Below are positions 25,510 through 33,183 of a stretch of 64,000 bases of DNA, one piece after another; within the stretch, counting starts at the first letter, position 1; every line of letters starts with the position of its first letter. This DNA is from CADEEX01 sp964577955. Its GTDB lineage: Bacteria > Acidobacteriota > Vicinamibacteria > Vicinamibacterales > CAVVIG01. The translations under genes were made by a program, and so were the position numbers. The stretch spans positions 62,001-126,000 of the forward strand of contig CAZOAZ010000008.1 in the NCBI GenBank assembly GCA_964577955.1, given 5' to 3'. Below the pieces are notes generated by a model that did not search any database, was not told the DNA's origin, and saw nothing but the letters and a program-made list of their open reading frames with translations.

Positions 25510-25850
25510 CGGACGCCGAGCAGTTCGATGTCGAAGATGAGCGTCGAGTTGGCGGGAATCGGACCAACGCCGCGGCTGCCGTAGCCCATGTTCGGCGGAA
25601 TCGTGAGCGTGCGGTGGCCGCCGACCTTCATCCCCACCACGCCTTCGTCCCAGCCGCGAATCACTTCGCCGCCACCGAGGCGGAATTCAAACGGCTGTTT
25701 CCGCTCGCGCGAGCTGTCGAACTTCCGCCCTTTGTGATCGGGAGCGTTGGGATCATGCAGCCAGCCGGTGTAGTGGACTGACACCGTCTTGAGCCGCGTG
25801 GCTTCGGTTCCGCTTCCCACTACGCTGTCGGTCATCTGAAGAGTGGACAC
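25506..25850 (-). CDS. FKBP-type peptidyl-prolyl isomerase
   Basis: A 114-residue single-domain FKBP. VSVHYTGWL, KFDSSRERKQPFEFRLG, VIRGWDEGVVGM, IPPNMGYGSRG and LIFDIELLGV are the canonical strands and active-site aromatic residues. Without a signal peptide it should act in the cytoplasm as a folding helper. Start GTG 25850 has AGGGAG about nine nucleotides upstream. Confidence 0.92.
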   Translation of the reverse strand: MSTLQMTDSVVGSGTEATRLKTVSVHYTGWLHDPNAPDHKGRKFDSSRERKQPFEFRLGGGEVIRGWDEGVVGMKVGGHRTLTIPPNMGYGSRGVGPIPANSTLIFDIELLGVR

Positions 25851-25900
25851 GTCGTTGGACTCCCTCTAGACCTTTCAAAGTGGCGTGTTCATCACGCCGT

Positions 25901-26884
25901 TCAGAATTGTACCAGCAGCACGAGCTTGCCGATGTGCGAGCTCTCCTCCATCAGCCGGTGCGCGTCGCTGGCCTGGGCGAGCGGAAACGTCTGATGCACG
26001 ATCACGCGCACGCGTCCGGCGGCGAAGAGCGGCCACACGTGCTCATGCACGGCGGCGGCGAGCGCGCCCTTTTCCGCGACCGACCGCGTCCGCAGCGTGG
26101 AGCCGGTCAGCGTCAGCCGTTTGCGCAGGATCGGCATGATGTCCAGCTCGGACTTCATCCCGCGCTGACGTCCGATCATCACCAGCCGCCCTTCTATCGC
26201 CAGCGCCTCGACGTTCCGCTGCAGATAGTCGCCACCCACCATGTCGAGGATCACGTCGACGCCGCGTCCGTTGGTGGCCTCTTTCACCGCCGCGACGAAG
26301 TCTGTGTCGCGGTAGTTGAACGCGCGCTCGGCGCCGAGCTGCTCGCAGGCGCGACACTTGTCGGCGCTGCCCGCCGTGGCGAACACCTGCGCGCCGCGCG
26401 CCTTCGCCAGCTGAATCGCCGTCGTGCCGATCCCGCTCGACCCGCCGTGGATCAGAATCGATTCGCCGGCCGCCAGGCGCCCGCGCTCGAAGACGTTCGT
26501 CCACACCGTGAACGTCGTTTCGGGAATGGCCGCCGCGTGAACGAGATCCACGCCACGCGGCAACGGCAGGCATTGCGGCGCGGGAACGATGCAATACTCC
26601 GCGTAGCCGCCGCCCGAGACGAGTCCGCAGACCTGGTCGCCCTGGCGCCACGTCGTCACGCCCGGCCCGACGCGCGCGATGGTCCCGGAGACCTCGAGGC
26701 CCGGCAGATCGGAGGCACCCGGCGGCGGCGGATACATCCCCTTCCGTTGCAGCACGTCCGGCCGGTTGACGCCGGCGGCCGCCACGTGGACCAGCACCTC
26801 GTTCGCGCCCGGCTCGGGCGTTGGCCGCTCGACCATCACCAGCATCTCCGGCCCGCCCGCCTCCTTGATCTCAATCGCACGCAT
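25901..26884 (-). CDS. NAD(P)H quinone oxidoreductase (zinc-free MDR, PIG3-like)
   Basis: A 327-residue medium-chain dehydrogenase. VAAAGVNRPDVLQRKGMYPPPPGASDLPGLE is split here by family motifs: AAGVNRPD and GLEVSGT mark the N-terminal domain, and IHGGSSGIGTTAIQLAKA the NADPH Rossmann fold. No structural-zinc Cys cluster is visible, so it is of the quinone-oxidoreductase type. Start ATG 26884 follows a purine-rich GGACGGAAAC. Confidence 0.85.
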   Translation of the reverse strand: MRAIEIKEAGGPEMLVMVERPTPEPGANEVLVHVAAAGVNRPDVLQRKGMYPPPPGASDLPGLEVSGTIARVGPGVTTWRQGDQVCGLVSGGGYAEYCIVPAPQCLPLPRGVDLVHAAAIPETTFTVWTNVFERGRLAAGESILIHGGSSGIGTTAIQLAKARGAQVFATAGSADKCRACEQLGAERAFNYRDTDFVAAVKEATNGRGVDVILDMVGGDYLQRNVEALAIEGRLVMIGRQRGMKSELDIMPILRKRLTLTGSTLRTRSVAEKGALAAAVHEHVWPLFAAGRVRVIVHQTFPLAQASDAHRLMEESSHIGKLVLLVQF

Positions 26885-26898
26885 GTTTCCGTCCTCTT

Positions 26899-26964
26899 TG
26901 GTCCGGCTGAAGCCGGACCCCACAACTAGAAATTTCGTGATTTCGTGATTTCGTGGCGCATTTG
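26899..26964. repeat. Two short repeats between the oxidoreductase and kinase genes
   Basis: 26899-26920 is the GTCCGGCTGAAGCCGGAC palindrome family. 26931-26964 is a half copy of the TTTCGTGATTTCGTGGCGCATTT family. Confidence 0.8.
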
Positions 26965-26967
26965 TCT

Positions 26968-28431
26968 TTACACCTCGAACGCTGCCTGGGAAGTCGAACG
27001 CTCGACGACCAGCCGGAACAGCAGCAGGCTGACCGCGAGGGCCAGCGTCAGCAGGGCGGCGACCGGCCGCCTGCCGGTGATGAGAAATCCGTCGGCCGCG
27101 AGGGCGAGCGCGATCACCAGGTCCACGACCAGCGTGATCGGTTCCGAGCGCCGGCGCTCACGCGGCAAGGCGCCCGGATTCATCCGTTCCACGAAAAGCA
27201 GATGGCCGCGAAACACGCCGGACACCGTCGCCCCCACACCAATCGCGAGGAACAGCACTCGGGCAATGCCCGGTTCCCATTCCTTGATCACCCAGGCCAT
27301 CACGCAGACGACGGCGTAGAGCACCAAGGTGCCGGCTTGATGAAACCTCCACCACGCCGTCACCGCGGGAGCGGCCGCAACCGCAGCCGGAAGGCTCAGC
27401 GCTTCGAGAAACGCCGCGGCATCCGCGAAGCGCGCAGCTGGCAGCTTGCTGAGCGCACGATGCACGGCGGCCAGCAGCGCTGCCGGAAGATCCGGTCGCA
27501 CGTCGCGCAGCGCCCGCGGCTCGCCTTCGAGCACGCGCGCCATCATCGCCAGCGGCGTGTCGGCCTGAAACGGATGCTGCCCGCTCGCATATTCGTAGAT
27601 GACCACGCCGAGCGCGAACACGTCGCTGCGCGCATCGCCGCTCGCCGCCTTCAACTGTTCGGGCGACATGTAGGCCGGCGTGCCGACCAGGGTGCCCGGT
27701 TGCGTGACGCGCGGCGCGGCGTCCGCATCACCGGCAACCTCCGGGGCCATCAGCGCCAGCCCAAAGTCGAGGATCTTGAGCCGGCCGTCGGCTCCGCGCA
27801 TGACGTTCTCCGGCTTCAGATCGCGATGGGTGATGCCGCGCGCGTGAGCGCTGGCCAGCGCCGCGGCCAGTTCCGACGCCGTGGCTGCGACCTGCGCCGC
27901 GGACGGCCGGACGCCACGATCGATCTCCTCGCGAAGCGAGTGGCCGTCCACCAGTTCGCTGGCGATCAAGACGTCATCGTCGATCTCCTCGAGGGCGTAA
28001 ACGGTGCAGATCCCAGGATGGGTCAGCGAGGCGGCGGCACGCGCTTCGCGGCGCAGCCGTTCGCGGCGTCCAGCGTCGCGCGTCAGGTGCGGCGGCAGCA
28101 CCTTGAGCGCAACGGTCCGTCCGAGCCTGGTGTCGCGGGCCCGATAGACGTGGCCCATTCCGCCGCGACCGATCTCGCGCTCGATCACGTACGGGCCAAT
28201 CGCGTCCCCTTCGGCAAACCGGTGCGCGGACTCGAAGAGCCCAGGGACGCGGCCGACGATGGGTTCACTGAGAAACGTCCCGGCCTCGGCGTGACATTTG
28301 AGCAGCGACAGCACTTCCGCGGCCACTTCGCGATCGCCGGCGGCCGCTTCGACCCATTGCCGGTCCACGCCGGCGCGCTCGATCGCGTCGCCGAAAATCT
28401 CGTTGACCCGACGCTGCTGCTCGGGCGTCAT
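26968..28431 (-). CDS. Membrane-anchored Ser/Thr protein kinase
   Basis: A 487-residue Hanks-type kinase. After an N-terminal segment (residues 1-75) comes the kinase domain: GRGGMGHVY loop, VALKVL (Lys), HRDLKPENV, DFGLAL, GTPAYMSPEQ and SDVFALGVVIYEY. From about residue 365 on there are four hydrophobic helices without an extracellular sensor. The ATG overlaps the stop of the ECF sigma factor gene (ATGA, 28428-28431); such sigma/kinase pairs are known in Acidobacteria and Planctomycetes, where phosphorylation may control the sigma factor. Confidence 0.9.
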   Translation of the reverse strand: MTPEQQRRVNEIFGDAIERAGVDRQWVEAAAGDREVAAEVLSLLKCHAEAGTFLSEPIVGRVPGLFESAHRFAEGDAIGPYVIEREIGRGGMGHVYRARDTRLGRTVALKVLPPHLTRDAGRRERLRREARAAASLTHPGICTVYALEEIDDDVLIASELVDGHSLREEIDRGVRPSAAQVAATASELAAALASAHARGITHRDLKPENVMRGADGRLKILDFGLALMAPEVAGDADAAPRVTQPGTLVGTPAYMSPEQLKAASGDARSDVFALGVVIYEYASGQHPFQADTPLAMMARVLEGEPRALRDVRPDLPAALLAAVHRALSKLPAARFADAAAFLEALSLPAAVAAAPAVTAWWRFHQAGTLVLYAVVCVMAWVIKEWEPGIARVLFLAIGVGATVSGVFRGHLLFVERMNPGALPRERRRSEPITLVVDLVIALALAADGFLITGRRPVAALLTLALAVSLLLFRLVVERSTSQAAFEV

Positions 28432-28955
28432 CGCGCGCTCAACTCGCGGAACAGCCAGGCACGGGCCAGCGCCCAGCGCCGCTTGAGCGTGGCCGGCGAC
28501 ATGCCCAACGCCGCCGCGGCTTCCTCCACGTTCATGCCGACGAAATAGCGCAGCTCCACGATTCGCGCCTGTTCGGGATCGATCGCTTCGAGCCGGGTCA
28601 GCGCCTCGTCGAGCGCCGGCAGCATGTCGTCCTCGGCGCGGGCGCCGACGAGCGATTCGGTCAGCGACACGCGATCGAGGCCGGCCCAGCGTTTCTGGGC
28701 GCCGCGCGACCGGGCGCGGTCGACCAGAATCTGCCGCATCGATCGGGCGGCGATGCCGATGAAGTGCTGGCGATTCGTCCACGGCGCGCCGGCGTCGGCC
28801 AGCCGGAGATAGGCCTCGTGGACGAGCGCGGTCGCCTGCAGCGTCTGGCCCGGACGCTCGCGCCGCATGTACGCCGAGGCCAGCCGCCTCAGCTCCTGAT
28901 AGACGGCCTCCGACTGATCGTCGAGGGACCCTCGTGAACTCGTCGCGTCTGTCAC
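28428..28955 (-). CDS. ECF sigma factor (TIGR02999/ECF43-like)
   Basis: A 175-residue sigma factor. Region 2 spans about residues 15-90 (QTLQATALVHEAYLRL, then RQHFIGIAARSMRQILVDRAR) and region 4 about 110-170 (ARIVELRYFVGMNVEEAAAAL then a helix-turn-helix). It starts at GTG 28955 with GGAGG seven nucleotides upstream. It is co-transcribed and translationally coupled with the Ser/Thr kinase, suggesting phospho-regulation instead of an anti-sigma factor. Confidence 0.9.
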   Translation of the reverse strand: MTDATSSRGSLDDQSEAVYQELRRLASAYMRRERPGQTLQATALVHEAYLRLADAGAPWTNRQHFIGIAARSMRQILVDRARSRGAQKRWAGLDRVSLTESLVGARAEDDMLPALDEALTRLEAIDPEQARIVELRYFVGMNVEEAAAALGMSPATLKRRWALARAWLFRELSAR

Positions 28956-28962
28956 CGTTCCG

Positions 28963-29035
28963 CCTCCGCCGAGGCTTCGGCCCTTCGGCGATTCTCAGGG
29001 CCGTCCTGAGCAGGTCGAAGGACGGCGGACAAGTC
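28963..29035. repeat. Nested palindromes: one repeat interrupted by another
   Basis: The word CCTCCGCCGAGGCTTCGG (28963-28980) is separated from its usual continuation CGGCGGACAAGTC (29023-29035) by a 42-nt CTTCGG..CTCAGGG/CCTGAG..CGAAGG palindrome. Confidence 0.65.
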
Positions 29036-29055
29036 GGGGCACAATTGTAAGGCCG

Positions 29056-29400
29056 ATGGTGATTGTCCTGATGGGCGAGCGGACGGCGGTCGCGGCCACG
29101 CTCGCGACTGAGTTGGGCTGGCCGCTCGTCCCGGCCGAACGCCAGAGCCCCGATCATCTGCTCACGATGCTGCGGCGGGCCGCCGACCGGCGCCAGCACA
29201 CCGTCGTGACCGCCGCCCCCCTCGACGCCGCGGCGCGTCAGGCGATCACCGACGCCGTGCATCCCGTCCGCTTCGTCGCGCTCGCACCGCTCGCCGACGC
29301 CGACGCGCTCGTCGTCCGCGAAGCCGAACGTCCGCTCCAGGCCGCGACATTGGACGCCGAAGAGACCATCCGGTCAATCCGACATCATTTCGGGGTGTGA
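29056..29400 (+). CDS. Small gluconokinase-like protein without a P-loop
   Basis: A 114-residue protein. Its layout follows short gluconate/shikimate kinases: VIVLMGE..LATELGWPLVPAE at the start, TVVTAAPLDAAARQ in the middle, VRFVALAPLADADALVVREAERPLQ, and IRSIRHHFGV at the end. The Walker A Gly-Lys-Ser/Thr is absent (MGERTAVAA instead), and the length is about two thirds of a gluconokinase. It is probably a non-catalytic descendant, or an unrelated small protein. It is divergent from the sigma factor gene. Confidence 0.55.
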   Translation: MVIVLMGERTAVAATLATELGWPLVPAERQSPDHLLTMLRRAADRRQHTVVTAAPLDAAARQAITDAVHPVRFVALAPLADADALVVREAERPLQAATLDAEETIRSIRHHFGV

Positions 29401-29401
29401 A

Positions 29402-29482
29402 CAAAAGCTTCACAACGAGACCGCAGAAACCGCAGAAAGAATTGGCGCTGCGAACTCTGCGATCTCACTGTGAAGCTTTTCT
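29402..29482. repeat. Long imperfect palindrome, AAAAGC..GCTTTT family, copy 2
   Basis: AAAAGCTTCACAACGAGACCGCAG faces CTCTGCGATCTCACTGTGAAGCTTTT. It sits between convergent genes ending at 29400 and 29481, as copy 1 does at 7143-7232. Confidence 0.8.
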
Positions 29483-29735
29483 ACAAGTCGAGAAACTGGC
29501 TGGGAATGAGCGACAGTACTGGATATCGGAGGCGCAGCGCTTCGACGCGTGCCGCGTATTCCGACCGCGGGAACGCGCGCTTGATCATCTGACCGCGGAG
29601 CTTCCGGATTTCGTACTTGTACAGCTCGCGGACGTACTCGCGCGCGACTTCAGGGGGCGTCGTCGACTTGGGGGCGATGCCGTGGCGCAGCAGCTCGCGC
29701 AGGACGTCGGCACGGTAGCGAAACGGCCCCGGCAT
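29481..29735 (-). CDS. Small basic protein of unknown function, end of thr operon
   Basis: An 84-residue protein rich in Arg, Lys and Tyr, predicted mostly helical (VAREYVRELYKYEIRKLRGQ). I do not recognise a family with certainty. It begins 11 nt after the threonine synthase stop and ends at the palindrome, so it is probably the last gene of the tdh-thrB-thrC operon. Nucleic-acid binding is possible from its charge, but this is a guess. Confidence 0.6.
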   Translation of the reverse strand: MPGPFRYRADVLRELLRHGIAPKSTTPPEVAREYVRELYKYEIRKLRGQMIKRAFPRSEYAARVEALRLRYPVLSLIPSQFLDL

Positions 29736-29746
29736 CGATCCGCCGG

Positions 29747-31108
29747 CTACCCGCCGAGCGTGCGGCGTACCGCCTCGAACGAGGCGTTGATCTTCAGCAC
29801 GTGCCGCGGCTGCGCCAGAACTTCCGCCAGCGCTGCCGGGGTCTCGACCGGACGCCGGATGATCGGTTCAACGATCTCGCTGAACTTGGCCGGATGCGCG
29901 GTGGCCAGGAAGATCCCCGCCCCCGGGTCACGGCCCGCCGCCGCTTCGCCGCCCAGGTAGCGCTTCAGCCCCATGTAGGCAATCGCGCTGTGCGGATCCA
30001 GCAGATAGCCGCGCTCGTTGAACACGCGCTGGATCGTGGCCCGAACTTCCGCGTCCGTGTGGCGGGTTCCGACGATGTCGTGGCGCATCGCGTCGACATC
30101 GTCGTCGTAGAGCCAGCGCATGCGCTCGAAGTTGCTGGGATTGCCGACGTCCATGGCGTTCGCAATCGTCTGGACCGAGGCGCGCGGAACGAAGCGCCCC
30201 GATTCGAGATACTCGGGTACGACGTCATTGGCGTTGGTGGCGGCGACGAATCGCTCGATGCCGAGGCCGGCGCGCTTCGCGATCAGCCCGGCGGTCAGGT
30301 TGCCGAAGTTGCCGCTCGGCGTGCTGACCGTGATCCGCGACGGCACGGCGCGCCGCCGCAGCTCGGCGACGGCGTGGAAGTAATAGACCATCTGCGGCAG
30401 CAGACGGCCGATATTCACCGAGTTGGCTGACGTCAATCGCACGTGGCGGCGCAACTCGACGCTCGCGAAGGCTTCCTTGGTGAGCTTGTGACAGTCGTCG
30501 AAGCTGCCGGATACGGCATACGCGCGAACGTTGCCGTCCTCCGAGTTGAACATCGTCAACTGCGATTCCTGCGTCGGGCTGACTCTGCCTTCCGGATACA
30601 GGACCACGACGCGGGTATGCGGCACGCCATGAAAGGCGTGCGCCACGGCGCTCCCGGTGTCGCCCGAGGTCGCGGCCAGCACCGTCAGCGGCTGTTCGCC
30701 GGTGTCGAGCGAGGCCAGAAGCCGCGCCATCGTCCGTGCGCCGACATCCTTGAATGCGAGCGTCGGACCGTGGAAGAGCTCGAGCGAGTAGATATCCGGT
30801 TCGACTTCGACGAGCGGAATGGGAAAGTTGAGGGCGGCCACGACCAGCGCCTCGCAGATCGCCGGGTCCAGCTCAGGCCGGGTGTACGGGCGGAGCGCGC
30901 GATAGGCGAGTTCAGTCAGCGTCCGGTTGCCGAGCCGCGCGAGTTCGCCGTCCTGCCAGGCCTCGACCGTTTCGGGAACGTAGAGGCCGCCATCAGGAGC
31001 CAGCCCCTCGAGCATCGCGGTCTTGAGCGAGGCGGCGGTGCGATCGGCGGCGGCTGCTGACGCGGCCGCTTCAGCGCGCCCGATGGCGCGCGTGCTCAGG
31101 AAGCGCAT
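29747..31108 (-). CDS. thrC: Threonine synthase
   Basis: A 453-residue PLP enzyme converting O-phosphohomoserine to L-threonine. HGPTLAFKDVGAR contains the Schiff-base Lys, TVLAATSGDTGSAVAHAF binds the cofactor phosphate, and the N-terminal YVPETV and C-terminal FLATAHPAKFSE are typical of the long (E. coli-like) form. Start ATG 31108 lies 13 nt inside thrB, consistent with an overlapping operon. Longer upstream frame lies within thrB. Confidence 0.92.
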   Translation of the reverse strand: MRFLSTRAIGRAEAAASAAAADRTAASLKTAMLEGLAPDGGLYVPETVEAWQDGELARLGNRTLTELAYRALRPYTRPELDPAICEALVVAALNFPIPLVEVEPDIYSLELFHGPTLAFKDVGARTMARLLASLDTGEQPLTVLAATSGDTGSAVAHAFHGVPHTRVVVLYPEGRVSPTQESQLTMFNSEDGNVRAYAVSGSFDDCHKLTKEAFASVELRRHVRLTSANSVNIGRLLPQMVYYFHAVAELRRRAVPSRITVSTPSGNFGNLTAGLIAKRAGLGIERFVAATNANDVVPEYLESGRFVPRASVQTIANAMDVGNPSNFERMRWLYDDDVDAMRHDIVGTRHTDAEVRATIQRVFNERGYLLDPHSAIAYMGLKRYLGGEAAAGRDPGAGIFLATAHPAKFSEIVEPIIRRPVETPAALAEVLAQPRHVLKINASFEAVRRTLGG

Positions 31109-32040
31109 GTCGACATGACGCGGGCGCCACGTTCCGCCACCTGCGCGATGTAGGTTTGCGGCTCGCCGCCGATGTAGGCGCGGACCGTTTCGGTCATCGC
31201 CTGGGCCACGCGTGCGGCAACCCCTGCCGTGGCACAGAGCGCGAACATCGACGGGCCAGATCCCGACAGGCTCGAGCCGAGGGCGCCGGCGTCTTTTGCC
31301 GCCTGCTTGATCGCCGCCAGACCGGGGACGAGCGCCGCCCGCCGCGGTTCGGCGATCGAGTCGTGCAACGACCGGCTCATCAACGCGAAATCGCTGGTGT
31401 GCAGGCTGTGGACGAACGCCCCCAGATTCGCCCACTCGGCGACCGCGTCCTTGAGCGGCACCGTCGTGCCGAGCAGGGCGCGCGCCTTGGCGGTTTCAAT
31501 CTCGAGATCCGGATGCACGACAACGGCGGTCAACCCGCGAGGCACGGGGAGGCGCACGATGTCGGGCGGATGCGACTCGCGGACGAGGACGAAGCCGCCG
31601 CAGATGCACGGCGCGATGTTGTCGCCGTGGGCCGACCCCGCGCCGAGCCGCTCGCCCTCGAGCGCGCACTCGATGAGCGTCGTCTGTGAGCTGCCGGCGC
31701 CCAGCAGCGCGTCGGCGGCGACGACCGCGGCCGCGGCGCTGGCGGCGCTGCCGCCCAGACCGCTCGAGAGCGGCAAGCCCTTCTTGATCGTGAGCGCGAT
31801 CCCACGCTGTTCGCCGAGACGATCGAGCAGAACCTGGACCGCCACGCCGGCGGTGTTGCGCGACGCTTCACGCGGCAGCCGGCCGCCGTCGTTGAGGATG
31901 TCGAGAATTCGCACGCCCGCGGTGGCCGAGAAGCTCGCCGTCACCTCGTCGCCTGGTTCGTCCAGCGCGAATCCGAGGACGTCGAATCCGCAGGCGACGT
32001 TCGAGACGGTAGCGGGCGCAAAGGCCGTGACGGACTTCAT
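31096..32040 (-). CDS. thrB: Homoserine kinase (GHMP family)
   Basis: A 314-residue kinase. The GHMP motif LPLSSGLGGSAASAAAAV binds ATP phosphate, APATVSNVACGFD opens the protein as in ThrB, and LSGSGPSMFALC is motif 3. It phosphorylates L-homoserine. The start ATG overlaps the tdh-like gene stop (ATGA, 32037-32040) and its end overlaps thrC. Confidence 0.92.
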   Translation of the reverse strand: MKSVTAFAPATVSNVACGFDVLGFALDEPGDEVTASFSATAGVRILDILNDGGRLPREASRNTAGVAVQVLLDRLGEQRGIALTIKKGLPLSSGLGGSAASAAAAVVAADALLGAGSSQTTLIECALEGERLGAGSAHGDNIAPCICGGFVLVRESHPPDIVRLPVPRGLTAVVVHPDLEIETAKARALLGTTVPLKDAVAEWANLGAFVHSLHTSDFALMSRSLHDSIAEPRRAALVPGLAAIKQAAKDAGALGSSLSGSGPSMFALCATAGVAARVAQAMTETVRAYIGGEPQTYIAQVAERGARVMSTCAS

Positions 32041-33050
32041 GGGCGATAGTGACGGCTGATGGTTGGGATGAGGTACTCGCGAAATGCGCGCTCGAAGTCG
32101 TAGTCCGGCTTGAAGCCCCAGTCGCGCCGGGCGGCCGAATCGTCGACATCGGCCGGCCACGAATCCACGATGCCCTGGCGCTTGCTGTCGATCTTATACG
32201 TGATCGAGGCGCCGGGAAACGCCGCGGCCACGATGTCACGAATCTGCGCGGCCGAACAGCTGAAGCCGCCGACATTGTACGCCGTCTGCGTCAGCGCTTC
32301 GCGCGGCGCGGCCGCCAACTGCCGCAGCGCGCGTGAAGCGTCGGGCATCGCCATGAAGGGAATCGTCGTATCCGGACGCACGAAGCAGGCGTACGGCTCC
32401 CCTTTCGCCGCGGCGTGGATCATCTCGGGCGCGTAGTCCGACGTGCCGCCGGACGGAACCGTGGTCGCGGAAATCAGCCCCGGAAACCGCACGGCGCGGA
32501 AATCCACCCGCGGCACGAGATCGACCGACAGCTGCTTGTAGTGCCGCGCGTAGTAGCGGCCGAGTTCCTCGCAGTACAACTTGTTGCAGCCGTACATCGT
32601 CGTCGGATGGTCGAAGTCGTCTTCGCGGACGCGTCCGGCGCGGGACTTGGTTGCCAGATCGGGCATCCCGTAGGCGGCAATCGACGACGGGAAGATGAAG
32701 GTGACGGTGCGGCCGTGCGACTCCCCTTCCTTCTGAGCGAACTCGAGCAGGCTCAACGTGCCGCCGACGTTCACCTGGTGCGCGGTGGTCGGCGTGAACT
32801 CCGAACGCGTCGACAGCAGGGCCGCGAGGTGATAGATGGTGTCGATCTCGAATTCCGCGAGGACGCGCTCGAGCAGGTTGGTGTCGGCAATCGACCCGGT
32901 GAATTCGCGGCGAACGAGCGGCGCCAGCCGCGCGTCAAGTGGATTGATGTCGACGGTGATAATCCCGGCATCGGCGGCCGCGAGCTCGGTGATCAGCGAG
33001 TGGCCGATTTCCCCGCCCGCGCCGGTGATGAGAATGACGGTTTTGCGCAC
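32037..33050 (-). CDS. tdh: L-threonine 3-dehydrogenase-like extended SDR
   Basis: A 337-residue SDR. LITGAGGEIG is the NAD loop, and YGCNKLYCEELGRYYA carries Tyr-x3-Lys. The C-terminal half has the strings seen in SDR-type threonine dehydrogenase: RFPGLIS, GGTSDYAPEMIHAA, RPDTTIPFMAMPDA and DSWPADVDDSAARRDWG. It would oxidise threonine to 2-amino-3-ketobutyrate. It is the first gene before thrB and thrC, which is unusual for a catabolic enzyme. Start GTG 33050 follows TACAAT by seven nucleotides. Confidence 0.82.
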   Translation of the reverse strand: MRKTVILITGAGGEIGHSLITELAAADAGIITVDINPLDARLAPLVRREFTGSIADTNLLERVLAEFEIDTIYHLAALLSTRSEFTPTTAHQVNVGGTLSLLEFAQKEGESHGRTVTFIFPSSIAAYGMPDLATKSRAGRVREDDFDHPTTMYGCNKLYCEELGRYYARHYKQLSVDLVPRVDFRAVRFPGLISATTVPSGGTSDYAPEMIHAAAKGEPYACFVRPDTTIPFMAMPDASRALRQLAAAPREALTQTAYNVGGFSCSAAQIRDIVAAAFPGASITYKIDSKRQGIVDSWPADVDDSAARRDWGFKPDYDFERAFREYLIPTISRHYRP

Positions 33051-33057
33051 GGGCAGA

Positions 33058-33063
33058 ATTGTA
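33058..33063 (-). promoter_or_regulatory. Candidate -10 box (TACAAT) for the tdh-thrB-thrC operon
   Basis: TACAAT lies seven nucleotides before the GTG start at 33050. No threonine/isoleucine leader peptide, T-box or riboswitch is visible in the short upstream region. Confidence 0.45.
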
Positions 33064-33094
33064 GTCGAGGGCGCCCGTACGTCGAGGCATCAGA

Positions 33095-33180
33095 GCAAAT
33101 GCGCCACCGAAACACGAAATCACGAAATCCTTCTTGTCCGATTTCTCTTTCGTGTTGTCGTGTTTTCGTGGCGCATTTGA
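33095..33180. repeat. GCGCCACRAAAACACGAAA palindrome family, full copy
   Basis: CAAATGCGCCACCGAAACACGAAATCACGAAAT faces TTTCGTGTTGTCGTGTTTTCGTGGCGCATTTG between the tdh operon promoter and the histidine kinase gene end. Confidence 0.9.
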
Positions 33181-33183
33181 GTA

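Noticed and set aside
33051..33183. Riboswitch or attenuator for the thr operon
   Set aside because: The space before the GTG is only a -10-like box and a dispersed palindrome; no leader peptide or T-box elements are seen.
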